Source of the DNA: Bacilli bacterium
GTDB lineage: Bacteria; Bacillota; Bacilli; Alicyclobacillales; SLC66
Assembly (NCBI GenBank): GCA_013044175.1
Contig: JABEUY010000003.1
Coordinates: 1-44,970, forward strand
Direction: 5' to 3'
DNA length: 44,970 nucleotides
Shown piece by piece: positions 18,898 to 28,322 of the stretch; the stretch's first letter is position 1, and every line of letters starts with the position of its first letter. The notes under the pieces were generated by a model. That model was not told the origin of the DNA and did not search any database. It was given only the letters and a program-made list of their open reading frames with translations. Made by a program: the position numbers and the translations under genes.

Positions 18898-20286
18898 CTA
18901 AAGTGATCGAAAGAGATCATCGAGGATTTGTTGAGCCTGATCATAATCAAACTGATCGATACGTTCTTTTAAATGCTTAAACGTTTCCAATTCGGATAGT
19001 GACGTACTTTGCATCAAGGAGGCCATGGTGTCTTGCGCACGAAAAGCATGCGTCGCAATTTCTTTGCGTAAGCGTAGTAACGCTTGCTTGGTGTCGAGTG
19101 CGATTTCCTTGGTCGTCACAAGTGACGTTGCAACTTGTTGGAGCGTCGATGGGTAAGCTAGCGTTGTCGATCGTTGGAGTAAACGACATAGCTTATCGAT
19201 GATCATAATAGGACTGATCGGTTTGCGCAAGATCACAGTATGTTCCCTACCACGTTGACCCACGACATCACAATCTGCACTTTCTCGCGATGTGCGCAGG
19301 ATTAAAGCGGGAATCTTCGGATTATCGAAAAGAAAGTCAGACCAAGAGAGCGTTTCATGATCGATAATGAGAAGCAAATCATTCGATTGCTGTTCTTGAT
19401 TGGCGGTTTGAGGAACACAAGCCGCAATCGAATCCACAACCAACGTAGAAAATCCATAGTTTCGAATCTGTTGCGCTAGCAGCTTGCGCTCTAAAGAATC
19501 GATCGCCACGATGATCACGCAAGTTGCATCGACATCCACATGGGGAACCATTTTAGCTACTTCATGCATGGGTGAAAGAGGAAATTCAAGCGTAAAGGAA
19601 AACGTCGTTCCGATACCGATGTCACTTTGTACGGAAAGTTTCCCCCCCATAAGTTCAACCAGTTTCGCCGAGATCGAGAGACCAAGGCCTGTACCTCCAT
19701 AACGACGCACGATCGAATCATCGCCCTGTACAAAATGCTGAAATAGATTTTTTACTTGCAACGCATCCATGCCTATCCCCGTATCTTGCACTGAAAAGCG
19801 CAACTCACCGGTCGACTCACGAAGACGCACCGCTTCAACGCTGAGCAAAACGTAACCTTTCTCGGTAAACTTAACCGCATTATGCATAAGATTGATCAGA
19901 ATCTGTCCTAAACGAAGCGGATCTCCGATTAGCCCTAACGGTACGGCTTGTCCAAGGGACGAAAGCACCTCGATACCTTTTGATTGCGCTTGCAACGCAA
20001 CCATATGAATAGACTGATCCATAACTTCATCGAGAAAAAAAGGAATCTTCTCTACTTTCATCTTGCCAGCATCGAGCTTAGCAATATCTAAAATCGCATT
20101 CACGAGTTTAAGAAGATGTCGACTCGACGTATCGATTTGGGTGACATATTCCCGCTGAACCTCTGTCAACTCTGTTTGCAACAAAAGCTGACTAAACCCC
20201 ATCATGGCATGAAGTGGGGTGCGAATTTCGTGACTGACGTTTGTGACGATATCGATCTGCTGTTGAATCTCATTTTGCTGATCCAT
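18898..20286 (-). CDS. Soluble hybrid histidine kinase
   Basis: A 462-residue kinase with no transmembrane or sensor domain before the catalytic core: the H-box His19 is in NVSHEIRTPLHAMMGFS, the N-box is NLMHNAVKFT, and DTGIGM and GGTGLGLSISAKL are the G boxes. Residues about 245-370 resemble a degenerate receiver (LLLIIDHETLSW may carry the Asp; KPISP is the Lys-Pro pair). The C-terminal helices (LKERIDQFDYDQAQQILDDL) look like those after receivers in hybrid kinases, but no Hpt His is visible. The frame can begin at GTG 20295; GGAG spaced 8 bases favours ATG 20286. Input is presumably cytoplasmic or through a partner protein. Forms an operon with the GGDEF regulator. Confidence 0.9.
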   Translation of the reverse strand: MDQQNEIQQQIDIVTNVSHEIRTPLHAMMGFSQLLLQTELTEVQREYVTQIDTSSRHLLKLVNAILDIAKLDAGKMKVEKIPFFLDEVMDQSIHMVALQAQSKGIEVLSSLGQAVPLGLIGDPLRLGQILINLMHNAVKFTEKGYVLLSVEAVRLRESTGELRFSVQDTGIGMDALQVKNLFQHFVQGDDSIVRRYGGTGLGLSISAKLVELMGGKLSVQSDIGIGTTFSFTLEFPLSPMHEVAKMVPHVDVDATCVIIVAIDSLERKLLAQQIRNYGFSTLVVDSIAACVPQTANQEQQSNDLLLIIDHETLSWSDFLFDNPKIPALILRTSRESADCDVVGQRGREHTVILRKPISPIMIIDKLCRLLQRSTTLAYPSTLQQVATSLVTTKEIALDTKQALLRLRKEIATHAFRAQDTMASLMQSTSLSELETFKHLKERIDQFDYDQAQQILDDLFRSL

Positions 20287-20378
20287 GGCTCCCACTCCAT
20301 GTCTAACTCGTCATGTGTACTTTATCCTATGCTTTAAAAATCAAAAAATACAACAGTCTTTAAAAATTACGACTTGGC

Positions 20379-21008
20379 TTACATGGCAAGAAAGAAAATA
20401 ATAAATGCGATCAAATAACTTTTTTTTGACGATAATTGCGTTAATGCAGCGATCGCTTTTCCCATGACGTACCATGACAGTAATGAAAAAAGACCAAATC
20501 GACCGAGTAGCGCATAGATCGCAGTACCTGCCGGCAAATAGTCGCCAAGCAAGGTGATACCAGAATGAAAATGACCTGTAATCACCGTCGCGATGACATC
20601 GATGATTTCACTTCCTAATGAACTGACAAGAAAGACGGTCAAACCAAGCGATAACGCATTGCGAAAAGTAATTTTTGTCGCAAAGAGTTTAGGGACGATC
20701 CAATAAAACAAACTATAAAAGATAGCGCTAGTCCAAGGCACGATCAAAGGACCAATAAAAGAAATCCATTTCGATTGTGTGAGTTGTGCTGCTGTCCACT
20801 TCACCGTTAAAAGATGAAAGGCGGGCGATTGAAAATAATAAAGATTCATGACGGCATTCACCAAGAAAGACAAGACGGTGACCACAAGGCCAAGCCTACC
20901 ATACGACAATTGCGGTGCTCTTGTCGCAAAGAATTGTCCAGGATTCGTCAATAACGTATACCATGGTGATTTTGGCGTTACATTAATCGTTTCATTCATG
21001 TTCAACAT
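20379..21008 (-). CDS. Yip1-family polytopic membrane protein
   Basis: A 209-residue integral membrane protein with about five hydrophobic segments (LGLVVTVLSFLVNAVMNLYY, IGPLIVPWTSAIFYSLFYWI, ALSLGLTVFLVSSL, ALLGRFGLFSLLSWYV, SYLIAFIIFFLAM). The opening PWYTLLTNPGQFFATRAPQ is typical of bacterial Yip1/DUF1282 proteins, whose role is poorly known. The start is uncertain: ATG 21008 and an in-frame ATG 20999 both lack a strong ribosome binding site. It lies 92 bases upstream of the kinase on the same strand and diverges from the FAD oxidoreductase gene. Confidence 0.7.
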   Translation of the reverse strand: MLNMNETINVTPKSPWYTLLTNPGQFFATRAPQLSYGRLGLVVTVLSFLVNAVMNLYYFQSPAFHLLTVKWTAAQLTQSKWISFIGPLIVPWTSAIFYSLFYWIVPKLFATKITFRNALSLGLTVFLVSSLGSEIIDVIATVITGHFHSGITLLGDYLPAGTAIYALLGRFGLFSLLSWYVMGKAIAALTQLSSKKSYLIAFIIFFLAM

Positions 21009-21091
21009 GTCAACTCACTTTCAAAAACACATACATCATCTGGAATACTATATCAAATTCAGAAGCTTTGCGCCATATTAATAATTTCTAC

Positions 21092-21120
21092 TGTACAATT
21101 CGTTCATTCAGGGTTACAAT
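21092..21120 (+). promoter_or_regulatory. Probable promoter of the FAD oxidoreductase gene
   Basis: TGTACA (21092-21097) and TACAAT (21115-21120) with a 17-base spacer. The transcript would begin near 21127 and carry a small hairpin CGGGC-N5-GCCCG at about 21125-21139 before the GAGG ribosome binding site. Confidence 0.55.
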
Positions 21121-21171
21121 ATCGCGGGCATAGCGCCCGAACGATCGCTTGGAGAAAGTGAGGCATCTACG

Positions 21172-22596
21172 ATGACGAAACCTTATGATGTCATTATCGT
21201 CGGAGCAGGACCCGCTGGACTTTACGCCGCCTATGAATTCACACGAATCGCTAAAGATGCTCATGTTCTTCTCATCGATAAAGGGGTTGAAGCACGTTAT
21301 CGTCATTGCCCGATCATGGAAGGCAAAATCGATAAATGTCCACCACCCAATCATATCAAAACGTATGCCAGTTGTTGGCCAGCATGTGGCGTGATCAATG
21401 GCGCAGGCGGAGCCGGAAGCTTCAGTGACGGAAAGTTCAACATCACTTCGGCTTTCGGTGGCTACCTCACCGATTATATGTCAGGTACAGAAGTCCTAAA
21501 ACTGATCGATTATGTCGACCAAATCAATTTAACGCACGGTGCACCCGGTTCGATTACCGACCCTTCAACCGACCAAGTCGCCAATATCGAGCGACGCGCG
21601 ATGGGCGTTGGCTTAAAGCTTTTACGCGCTCGCGTTCGTCATATCGGCACCGATCGCAACCTTGAACTGATGAATGCGATTTTTACCTATCTCGAAGATA
21701 AAATCACGATGCGCTTTCGCACGTTTGTCGAAGATATCCTCGTAACCAATGATAAGATTACGGGCGTAAAGCTACGTGATGGCGAAGAATTGCATGCTTC
21801 TCATGTCATCCTCGCTCCAGGTCGTGATGGTGCAACCTGGCTATCCGATCTGTTACGTCGCCATCATATCGCAATGACGAACAATCAAGTGGATATCGGC
21901 GTTCGCGTCGAGACGTCCAACATCGTCATGCAAGAGATCAATGAACATCTGTATGAAGGAAAATTCATCTATCAATCTCCTTCGACAGGACTCCGTGTAC
22001 GGACGTTTTGTAGCAATCCGTCAGGTCATGTCGTAGTGGAAAATCACACGGGCATTATGGCCGCTAACGGGCATGCTTACAAAGATCCAGAGCTCGGTTC
22101 AACCAATACGAACTTCGCCCTACTCGTCAGCCATCGTTTTACCGAGCCCTTCGATCGACCGAATGAATTCGCCAAACAGATCTGTGCACACGCAAACGCC
22201 TTATCTAACGGGTCGATCATCATTCAAAAGTACGGCGATATCTTAAAAGGCAGACGAAGTACGCCAGATCGTATTCGCGATGGTTTTATCGAACCCACTT
22301 TAAAAGAAGCAGTACCGGGCGACCTCGGCCTCGTCCTGCCTTATAAGACCATGGTGGCTCTGCAAGAAATGATCGAAGCGCTTAACCATGTCACACCAGG
22401 TATCGCTAGCGAGCATACGTTGTTTTATGGCGTCGAAGCGAAATTTTATGCGGCAAGAGCCGAAGTGAACCACCGCTTGGAAACGAAAATCAAAGGTCTC
22501 TTCTGTGCCGGCGATGGTCCCGGACTTTCTCGCGGAATCTCCCAAGCAGCGAGCAGCGGCGTTTTTATCGCTCGCAATATCGCAGCTTCTCTCTAA
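21172..22596 (+). CDS. NAD(P)/FAD-dependent oxidoreductase (COG2509-like)
   Basis: A 474-residue flavoprotein with an N-terminal dinucleotide-binding motif DVIIVGAGPAGLYAAYEF, then HCPIMEGKIDKCPPPNH and GAGGAGSFSDGKFN, hallmarks of the uncharacterised FAD-dependent dehydrogenase group COG2509. The second FAD motif is GLFCAGDGPGLSRGISQA and the protein ends with a helix SGVFIARNIAASL. Cysteines Cys-x7-Cys near residue 50 and Cys-x3-Cys in ASCWPACGV are conserved in this group and may be redox active, which is inference. ATG start with GAGG 8 bases upstream. Single gene between its own promoter and a strong terminator. Substrate is unknown. Confidence 0.85.
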   Translation: MTKPYDVIIVGAGPAGLYAAYEFTRIAKDAHVLLIDKGVEARYRHCPIMEGKIDKCPPPNHIKTYASCWPACGVINGAGGAGSFSDGKFNITSAFGGYLTDYMSGTEVLKLIDYVDQINLTHGAPGSITDPSTDQVANIERRAMGVGLKLLRARVRHIGTDRNLELMNAIFTYLEDKITMRFRTFVEDILVTNDKITGVKLRDGEELHASHVILAPGRDGATWLSDLLRRHHIAMTNNQVDIGVRVETSNIVMQEINEHLYEGKFIYQSPSTGLRVRTFCSNPSGHVVVENHTGIMAANGHAYKDPELGSTNTNFALLVSHRFTEPFDRPNEFAKQICAHANALSNGSIIIQKYGDILKGRRSTPDRIRDGFIEPTLKEAVPGDLGLVLPYKTMVALQEMIEALNHVTPGIASEHTLFYGVEAKFYAARAEVNHRLETKIKGLFCAGDGPGLSRGISQAASSGVFIARNIAASL

Positions 22597-22600
22597 CAGC

Positions 22601-22633
22601 AAAGACCTCATCGCTTAAAACGATGAGGTCTTT
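22601..22633. terminator. Bidirectional intrinsic terminator
   Basis: A perfect 13-base-pair stem (22601-22613 with 22621-22633) and a 7-base loop, with A-rich and T-rich ends on both strands. It lies between the convergent FAD oxidoreductase and acetyltransferase genes. Confidence 0.92.
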
Positions 22634-22634
22634 C

Positions 22635-23171
22635 TTACATCGCATGACTATCCATATACACATCCGACACAGCATCATCAGGCTCTGTATCTTCTTGTGG
22701 CTCTGCTTCTTGATAAAATGTCGTCGCACGCACCATCGCAATCTCATCGCAAAGAGGGAACTTTTTGCAGTGAATGCAGTCTTTCCATATCTTGCGGTGT
22801 AACACCGCTTTATCCACAATAACAAAAGCACACCGTTCAAAGAAAGCTTGCTGATAGGTTAACGCAAGCACACGCGGAATCTCCAGTTCTTGCGCCTCTT
22901 CAAATAAGCGATTGACCAAAAGCTTACCGAGACCTTTGCCATGTTGCTCTTTCACGACGGCGAGCGATCGAATCTCAGCCAAATCATCACCCAAGATATG
23001 CAAAGCAGCCGTCGCGACCACTTCACCCTCTTGATCAACGACAAAAAAGGAAGACAACGATTCACAGATCGATTGGCGTGTACGTGGTAACAACAAACCC
23101 TCTTTGGCGTAAGCTTGGAGCAAATCAAATATACGATCCACATCGCGCAATTTCGCTTTTCGTAACATCAT
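22635..23171 (-). CDS. ArgA-like GNAT N-acetyltransferase (putative N-acetylglutamate synthase)
   Basis: A 178-residue GNAT protein. The acetyl-CoA loop EQHGKGLGKLLVNRL follows the beta-strand AEIRSLAVVK, and the C-terminus has Cys-x2-Cys-x5-Cys in KDCIHCKKFPLCDE, a feature of short ArgA-type acetyltransferases. Acetylation of glutamate is supported by its position directly after argJ. The longest frame starts at 23189 overlapping argJ, but GGAGG is 8 bases before ATG 23171, the chosen start. The acidic tail (EPQEDTEPDDAV) is not needed for the fold. If correct, it would prime the arginine pathway while ArgJ recycles the acetyl group. Confidence 0.8.
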   Translation of the reverse strand: MMLRKAKLRDVDRIFDLLQAYAKEGLLLPRTRQSICESLSSFFVVDQEGEVVATAALHILGDDLAEIRSLAVVKEQHGKGLGKLLVNRLFEEAQELEIPRVLALTYQQAFFERCAFVIVDKAVLHRKIWKDCIHCKKFPLCDEIAMVRATTFYQEAEPQEDTEPDDAVSDVYMDSHAM

Positions 23172-23185
23172 GCTTACGTCCTCCA

Positions 23186-24400
23186 TCATGTCGTATATTC
23201 CGCGTTGATCGACACATATTCATGCGTCAAATCGCAAGTAAAATAGCGACAAGAGGCAACTCCTTGCCCAAGCTCAATCTTGATTTCGATTTCCTTTTGC
23301 GCCATCACACGCTTCGCTTCATCGCTATCGACTTGCAAAAATGCATTATCTTCAAACACGATCGTTTCACCGATCGCAACGCGAATCATCTTCATCACAA
23401 GCTCAACGTTAGACCGTCCGATCGCAGAAACGATACGTCCCGGATTAAAATCTTCGCCATAAAAAGCTGTTTTCACAAGAGGGGATGTGACGATGACTTC
23501 AGCGACGCGACGAGCAACGCCATCATCTTGTGCGCCGGTGACGTTCACCGTCAAAAACTTCGTAGCACCCTCACCATCGCGAACGATTTTTTGCGCGAGT
23601 TCCAAAGTAACGGTATCAAGTGCTTCTTGAAACGAAGAGAATGCAGGATGATCTTTCGTCCAGACTTCACCTTCCCCAGTCGCCAGCAAAATCACACTAT
23701 CATTCGGACTGGTATCACCATCGACAGAAATCGCATTAAAGCTCGTCGCAACCGATGTCGCGAGAGCACCTTGAAGCACAGGTGCCTGTACAGGTGCATC
23801 GGTAATGATAACCGACAACATTGTCGCAAGACACGGGTGAATCATACCCGCCCCTTTCGCCACACCCGCAACGGTATACGTATGACCATCATAGGTGAAC
23901 GAGTGACTCGCCAACTTAGGGACGGTATCGGTCGTCATCATCGCTTTGGCCGCTAGCACGCCAGCTTTTGCGTCCGTCGCTAACCCTGCAACAAGGTGAG
24001 GAATCTGCCCAATCAAACGATCCGCGTGAAGGGCGATGCCGATAACGCCAGTATGCAATACGATCACTTCATCAGCCTGACAACCGAGTTCTGTCGCAAC
24101 AGCATCGGCAAGCATCTCCGTGTCCGCCCTGCCTTGCAAACCCGTACCGGCATTGGCATTTCCGCTTGTGATCAACACAGCTTGAATGTTCTTACCAGCA
24201 TGTAACCGATCCGTTGCACTTTCCACACAAGCACTTTTAAATTGATTCGTCGTAAAAACACCGGCATAAGCAGATGGTCGATCAACGACAAAAAGCGCCG
24301 CATCTGGTTGACCGTTCGCCTTAATCCCTAACGTTCTCTGTGCGGCTTTTACCCCTTGTAATTGCGTGATACTCGCTTTTTGATCATCATCGTCATTCAT
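23186..24400 (-). CDS. argJ: Glutamate N-acetyltransferase / ornithine acetyltransferase
   Basis: Moves the acetyl group from N-acetylornithine to glutamate in the cyclic arginine pathway; many homologues also use acetyl-CoA. The self-cleavage site is in GMIHPCLATMLS, with the Thr after Ala as nucleophile. GVKAAQRTLGIK, SGNANAGTG, KGAGMIHP and DGEGATKFLTVNV are family motifs. The frame extends to 24439, but AGAGG 10 bases before ATG 24400 gives 404 residues, the usual length. It is separated from argC, argB and argD, which are not in the window. A possible ArgR-type site overlaps its promoter. Confidence 0.96.
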   Translation of the reverse strand: MNDDDDQKASITQLQGVKAAQRTLGIKANGQPDAALFVVDRPSAYAGVFTTNQFKSACVESATDRLHAGKNIQAVLITSGNANAGTGLQGRADTEMLADAVATELGCQADEVIVLHTGVIGIALHADRLIGQIPHLVAGLATDAKAGVLAAKAMMTTDTVPKLASHSFTYDGHTYTVAGVAKGAGMIHPCLATMLSVIITDAPVQAPVLQGALATSVATSFNAISVDGDTSPNDSVILLATGEGEVWTKDHPAFSSFQEALDTVTLELAQKIVRDGEGATKFLTVNVTGAQDDGVARRVAEVIVTSPLVKTAFYGEDFNPGRIVSAIGRSNVELVMKMIRVAIGETIVFEDNAFLQVDSDEAKRVMAQKEIEIKIELGQGVASCRYFTCDLTHEYVSINAEYTT

Positions 24401-24455
24401 ATGCCTATCGCCTCTTTCAAACGCACAAAATTCATGCACTAACTATACATACTTA

Positions 24456-24485
24456 CTTATAATTATGCAATAAGCATTTTGTAAA
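24456..24485 (-). promoter_or_regulatory. Probable argJ promoter with a possible ARG-box-like element
   Basis: Minus-strand TTTACA (24485-24480), 18-base spacer, TATAAG (24461-24456). The AT-rich segment 24470-24455 partly resembles an arginine-repressor half-site pair (TGCAT-AATT-AT...), but one arm is poor, so the operator part is tentative. Confidence 0.5.
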
Positions 24486-24523
24486 GATCACGATAATGTC
24501 AAACGTTCACGTTCAATAAAAAA

Positions 24524-24553
24524 TCCCGAACACCTACGCGGAGGCGTTCGGGA
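24524..24553 (-). terminator. Intrinsic terminator after guaA
   Basis: Stem TCCCGAAC/GTTCGGGA (24524-24531 with 46-53) extended by three more base pairs after one mismatch, and on the minus strand followed by a run of T residues (24523-24518). It ends the guaA transcript about 10 bases after the stop codon. Confidence 0.9.
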
Positions 24554-24563
24554 GGAATTCGAA

Positions 24564-26102
24564 TTACTCCCACTCAATCGTGGCCGGTGGCTTGGACGTC
24601 ACGTCGTACACCACGCGGTTTATCCCGTGCACTTCATTACAGATGCGCGACGAGATTTTGCCTAAGATCGGATATGGGATCTCAGCAAATTGTGCCGTCA
24701 TGCCATCGCGCGATGTCACAGCGCGCAACGCCACAGTATAACCATACGTACGTTCATCACCCATGACCCCGACACTGCGTACCCCAGTCAATACCGCAAA
24801 ATACTGCCAGATACTTTGCGTCAGCGAAGCACGCTGAATCTCTTCGCGCAAAATCGCATCGGCATCTTGTAACAGCGTCAGTTTTTCTTTCGTGACATCA
24901 CCCATGATGCGAATCGCAAGGCCTGGCCCTGGAAAAGGCTGACGCCAGACAAAATGGTGTGGTAAGCCTAGCTTTTCACCCAATTCGCGCGCTTCATCTT
25001 TAAAAAGACTACGAAGTGGTTCGATCAACGTGAATTTCATATCCTTTGGCAAACCGCCAACATTATGATGCGATTTGATCGTGGCGGCTGTCTTCGTCCC
25101 ACTTTCGATGACATCGGTGTACAGTGTGCCTTGACCGAGGAAAGCGAAATCACCTAAGCTCGCTGCAGTCTCATCAAAGACACGAATAAACGCATTGCCG
25201 ATACGCTTACGCTTCTCTTCTGGATCGGTAATCCCTTCGAGCAACTGTAAAAAGCGCTCACGCGCATCGATCCGCAAGATCTGCATATGAAAAACGCCTT
25301 CAAACATCGCCATCACTTGTTCTGACTCATCTTTACGCAAAAAGCCATGATCGACAAACACACACGTCAATTGCTCACCAACGGCACGATGCAACAAAGC
25401 TGCCGTCACCGACGAATCAACACCGCCAGAAAGGGCAAGCAAAACTTTCTTATCCCCAACTGTATGACGAATTTCAGCAATTTTATCGTCGATAAACGAA
25501 TCCATTTGCCAAGAGGCCTCACAACCACAAATCGTAAAAACAAAGTTTTTCAGCAAGGCATCCCCGTACACAGTATGTTGTACTTCTGGATGGAACTGCA
25601 CACCATAAAGATGACGTGACGCATCGCTCATCGCAGCAACAGGCGCACTCGACGTCTTCGCATTGATCACAAAGCCTTGCGGAACTTGCGTCACCAGATC
25701 GGAATGACTCATCCACACCGTCTGCGTCGCAGGCGTATTGACAAACAATTGAGCATTTGTCGTCACGTCAATCTCCGTCGAACCGTATTCTTTCATCGGT
25801 GCTGAAGACACCGTCGCATGAAAATCTTTCGCCATCAATTGCATACCATAGCAGATACCTAACACAGGCACACCAAGTTCATAGATCGCCGGATCGACCG
25901 TAGGTGCCTCTTTCGCATAAACGCTATTAGGACCGCCGCTAAAAATAATGCCTTTCACATGTTTTTCTTTAAGCTTTTCCGCGGTGATATCATTCGGTAA
26001 TAATTCCGAATACACATGCAAATCTCGAATACGACGTGCGATTAATTGATTGTATTGTCCTCCAAAATCCAGGACAGCAATAAAGTCCTCATGGACATTC
26101 AC
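24564..26102 (-). CDS. guaA: GMP synthase (glutamine-hydrolysing)
   Basis: Converts XMP to GMP with glutamine and ATP. The N-terminal class I amidotransferase has [16 protein letters not shown] and the nucleophile in GICYGMQLM; the ATP-pyrophosphatase domain has the P-loop [14 protein letters not shown]; the dimerisation domain ends [10 protein letters not shown]. 512 residues. GGGGAGG is 9 bases from GTG 26102 and only 3 from TTG 26108, so GTG was chosen. It is the last gene of a close-packed run beginning with manC; the gap to the transglutaminase gene is 29 bases. Confidence 0.97.
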   Translation of the reverse strand: MNVHEDFIAVLDFGGQYNQLIARRIRDLHVYSELLPNDITAEKLKEKHVKGIIFSGGPNSVYAKEAPTVDPAIYELGVPVLGICYGMQLMAKDFHATVSSAPMKEYGSTEIDVTTNAQLFVNTPATQTVWMSHSDLVTQVPQGFVINAKTSSAPVAAMSDASRHLYGVQFHPEVQHTVYGDALLKNFVFTICGCEASWQMDSFIDDKIAEIRHTVGDKKVLLALSGGVDSSVTAALLHRAVGEQLTCVFVDHGFLRKDESEQVMAMFEGVFHMQILRIDARERFLQLLEGITDPEEKRKRIGNAFIRVFDETAASLGDFAFLGQGTLYTDVIESGTKTAATIKSHHNVGGLPKDMKFTLIEPLRSLFKDEARELGEKLGLPHHFVWRQPFPGPGLAIRIMGDVTKEKLTLLQDADAILREEIQRASLTQSIWQYFAVLTGVRSVGVMGDERTYGYTVALRAVTSRDGMTAQFAEIPYPILGKISSRICNEVHGINRVVYDVTSKPPATIEWE

Positions 26103-26131
26103 AAGCAACTTCCTCCCCTTCGATCTTCCTG

Positions 26132-28285
26132 CTATTTTTTGTTCTTCATCGATCGACGGCGTTGACGAACAGCATCGACCAACGCTTGCATCTGTTTCTG
26201 TCCTTCTTCAAAATAAATCGGCAAAGCCGGATCACCATATCGCATTTCTTCATACCATGCCACGAAGCGAAGTGCAAGCGATTTAGGCACTTTTCCCGAA
26301 CATTCTTCGTCAAAATCCACGAAACGATCGTCTTGTTCCACAAACTCGCGCAACGTGAGATCACTGCGTTTTGCCCCAACCAGATGATAAAAACTTAGCA
26401 GCAGACCTTCTAAGCGTTGATCCCTCGTATTGCCAGTTCGCATTTGCCGAATCTTTCGCCTACGCCAGAGCAACCAAACGCTAAGAAGAACCACCAAAAA
26501 GAGAAAGCCAGTACTTACTATTAGCAGCCAGCCATGGTCTTGAATCGTACCGCGATGACCGATGGTAAGTCCTTTTGAGGAAGCATTCGTTGTCGTTACA
26601 CCAGGCGACTGATAAGAAGTGTTATTAGGCGATGTCACAGCATTTTCACCACTGGCTGGCGTCGCATCAAACGGAACCCAACCATAGCCAGCAAACCATA
26701 CTTGCGTCCAGGAATGCGCGTCAACACCTCGCTCCAGATACTCATGCAAAGGACCGTGATACGAAGGATTCGCTGATACGGCGATAAATCCTTGCGCCCA
26801 CCGCGTCGGGATACCCACAGCACGAGCCAGAACGGCAAGAGCGGTTGAGAAATAATCACAATAGCCCTTATGCGTGACAAATAAAAACTGATCGACAAAA
26901 TCCTGTCCAGGTTGTAGATACGGTATGCCTTGCGTTTGATAGGTTTCGTGCGTATCGAGATAATGAATAATCGCTTCGATCTGCGCCAATGTTCCTTGCT
27001 TGCCGCCCGTGATCGACTTTGCAAGTTCGATGACACGAGCTGGAATCGTTGGCGGGAGTGATAATTCTTGAGGAAAACCATAACTAAGATTACCGTCATT
27101 AACTGCAGCGAGTTCATGATACGACACATTGGGTACATAAGACGTCGCTGAATATGTTTCGCCCGGTGAGAGGGTACCAAAACTAACCGCGTCACGAGCT
27201 GGTCGAATCACATAAGAAGATTGCCCTTTGGGTGCGACCACCGAAGCGAATTGATACGGTACAAACGCAACGGGATACGTGCCTTTTTCCACCGTGATCG
27301 TCGTATGTACTTTCGAAGAAGCTAATTCGACAGTCGGACCAATATCTGTGGTCAACGCAGAAGAGATCGTTTTACCCGAAGTCTCTTTTAACGAAGAAGC
27401 GGAAGTTGGCAACCAACCTGTCCCCGTATAATCGGTCAACACATCACCTTGATAGTACGAAGGCGCATTTGCGATAACTTTAAGATCGACCGCCTGACTG
27501 CCGTTAAAAGGCCCACCTAACGCATTATCATTAGCACCATAGGAAGCACCACCAGCATGAAAGGTAAGTAATTGCAAAATGCGATATAGCGATTGCGGTT
27601 TTGGCCAACTCGCACTTGGCTTGGGAATCCATAATCCGACGACTACCATGGTGGTGACAACCAAGACGGGCACGATCCCTTGGAATACGATCTGTCGCCA
27701 CGACAATTGCTGCGTTGCATGCGTCAACTGCGGCAATCTCGTCCACAACAGTAAGACGAGGCCGACGAGCAAAAATACCACGATCGCAAAAATGGGTTGT
27801 TGATGTTTCGTCACATTGAAACCAATCAAGGCAAATTCACCTACGATCAGTGACAACATCATCCAATATGGTTTCGTGGCACCCTCTTCTAAAAGTCGGG
27901 TACCAAACGTCAGAACGCCCAAGAATGCTAAGACGCGTACAAAGTCAATTAACGTCTGCTGATCACGATGCACAATCGCCACAAAGCCAAGCCGAAGCTG
28001 TCCGATCCACGTTGCTATGAACACAAACGGTTGATCCCAAGGAATCAATGGATAATAAACACCTTTGATAACGATAAGAAGAGCGAGGATAAGAATACTG
28101 TACCGCAACCAACGTTTCTGAAAAAAACCGCTGCTAAGAAGTAACCCGACATAGACGATCACTGGCGTGGTGGCACCAAACGCACCAACACCTTGCCAGG
28201 CTGACAATAAGATGGAAATCCAGATCCATAACAAAAAAGAGATGCCCAAACGATGCCAACGTTCACGAAAAAAGGCTTGTAACAA
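26132..28285 (-). CDS. TgpA-like membrane transglutaminase-domain protein
   Basis: A 717-residue membrane protein: several N-terminal transmembrane helices (about residues 10-215, DUF3488-like), a large external region, a transglutaminase-like domain and a final helix ([20 protein letters not shown]) before a cytoplasmic DUF4129-like tail. The cysteine-protease triad is visible: Cys in [20 protein letters not shown], His in [11 protein letters not shown] and Asp in WVPFDATP. Such proteins usually sit beside MoxR and DUF58 genes, as here, and are linked to envelope or protein remodelling; the substrate is unknown. TTG start with AAAGGAGG spaced 10 bases. Confidence 0.9.
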   Translation of the reverse strand: MLQAFFRERWHRLGISFLLWIWISILLSAWQGVGAFGATTPVIVYVGLLLSSGFFQKRWLRYSILILALLIVIKGVYYPLIPWDQPFVFIATWIGQLRLGFVAIVHRDQQTLIDFVRVLAFLGVLTFGTRLLEEGATKPYWMMLSLIVGEFALIGFNVTKHQQPIFAIVVFLLVGLVLLLWTRLPQLTHATQQLSWRQIVFQGIVPVLVVTTMVVVGLWIPKPSASWPKPQSLYRILQLLTFHAGGASYGANDNALGGPFNGSQAVDLKVIANAPSYYQGDVLTDYTGTGWLPTSASSLKETSGKTISSALTTDIGPTVELASSKVHTTITVEKGTYPVAFVPYQFASVVAPKGQSSYVIRPARDAVSFGTLSPGETYSATSYVPNVSYHELAAVNDGNLSYGFPQELSLPPTIPARVIELAKSITGGKQGTLAQIEAIIHYLDTHETYQTQGIPYLQPGQDFVDQFLFVTHKGYCDYFSTALAVLARAVGIPTRWAQGFIAVSANPSYHGPLHEYLERGVDAHSWTQVWFAGYGWVPFDATPASGENAVTSPNNTSYQSPGVTTTNASSKGLTIGHRGTIQDHGWLLIVSTGFLFLVVLLSVWLLWRRRKIRQMRTGNTRDQRLEGLLLSFYHLVGAKRSDLTLREFVEQDDRFVDFDEECSGKVPKSLALRFVAWYEEMRYGDPALPIYFEEGQKQMQALVDAVRQRRRSMKNKK

Positions 28286-28322
28286 CCAGAACGAACCTCC
28301 TTTCTGCTTATGACTTTCCGTT

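Noticed and set aside
23078-23956. A 292-codon plus-strand frame opposite argJ and the acetyltransferase
   Set aside because: Very Arg/His-rich translation typical of an antisense shadow, and it crosses two real genes.
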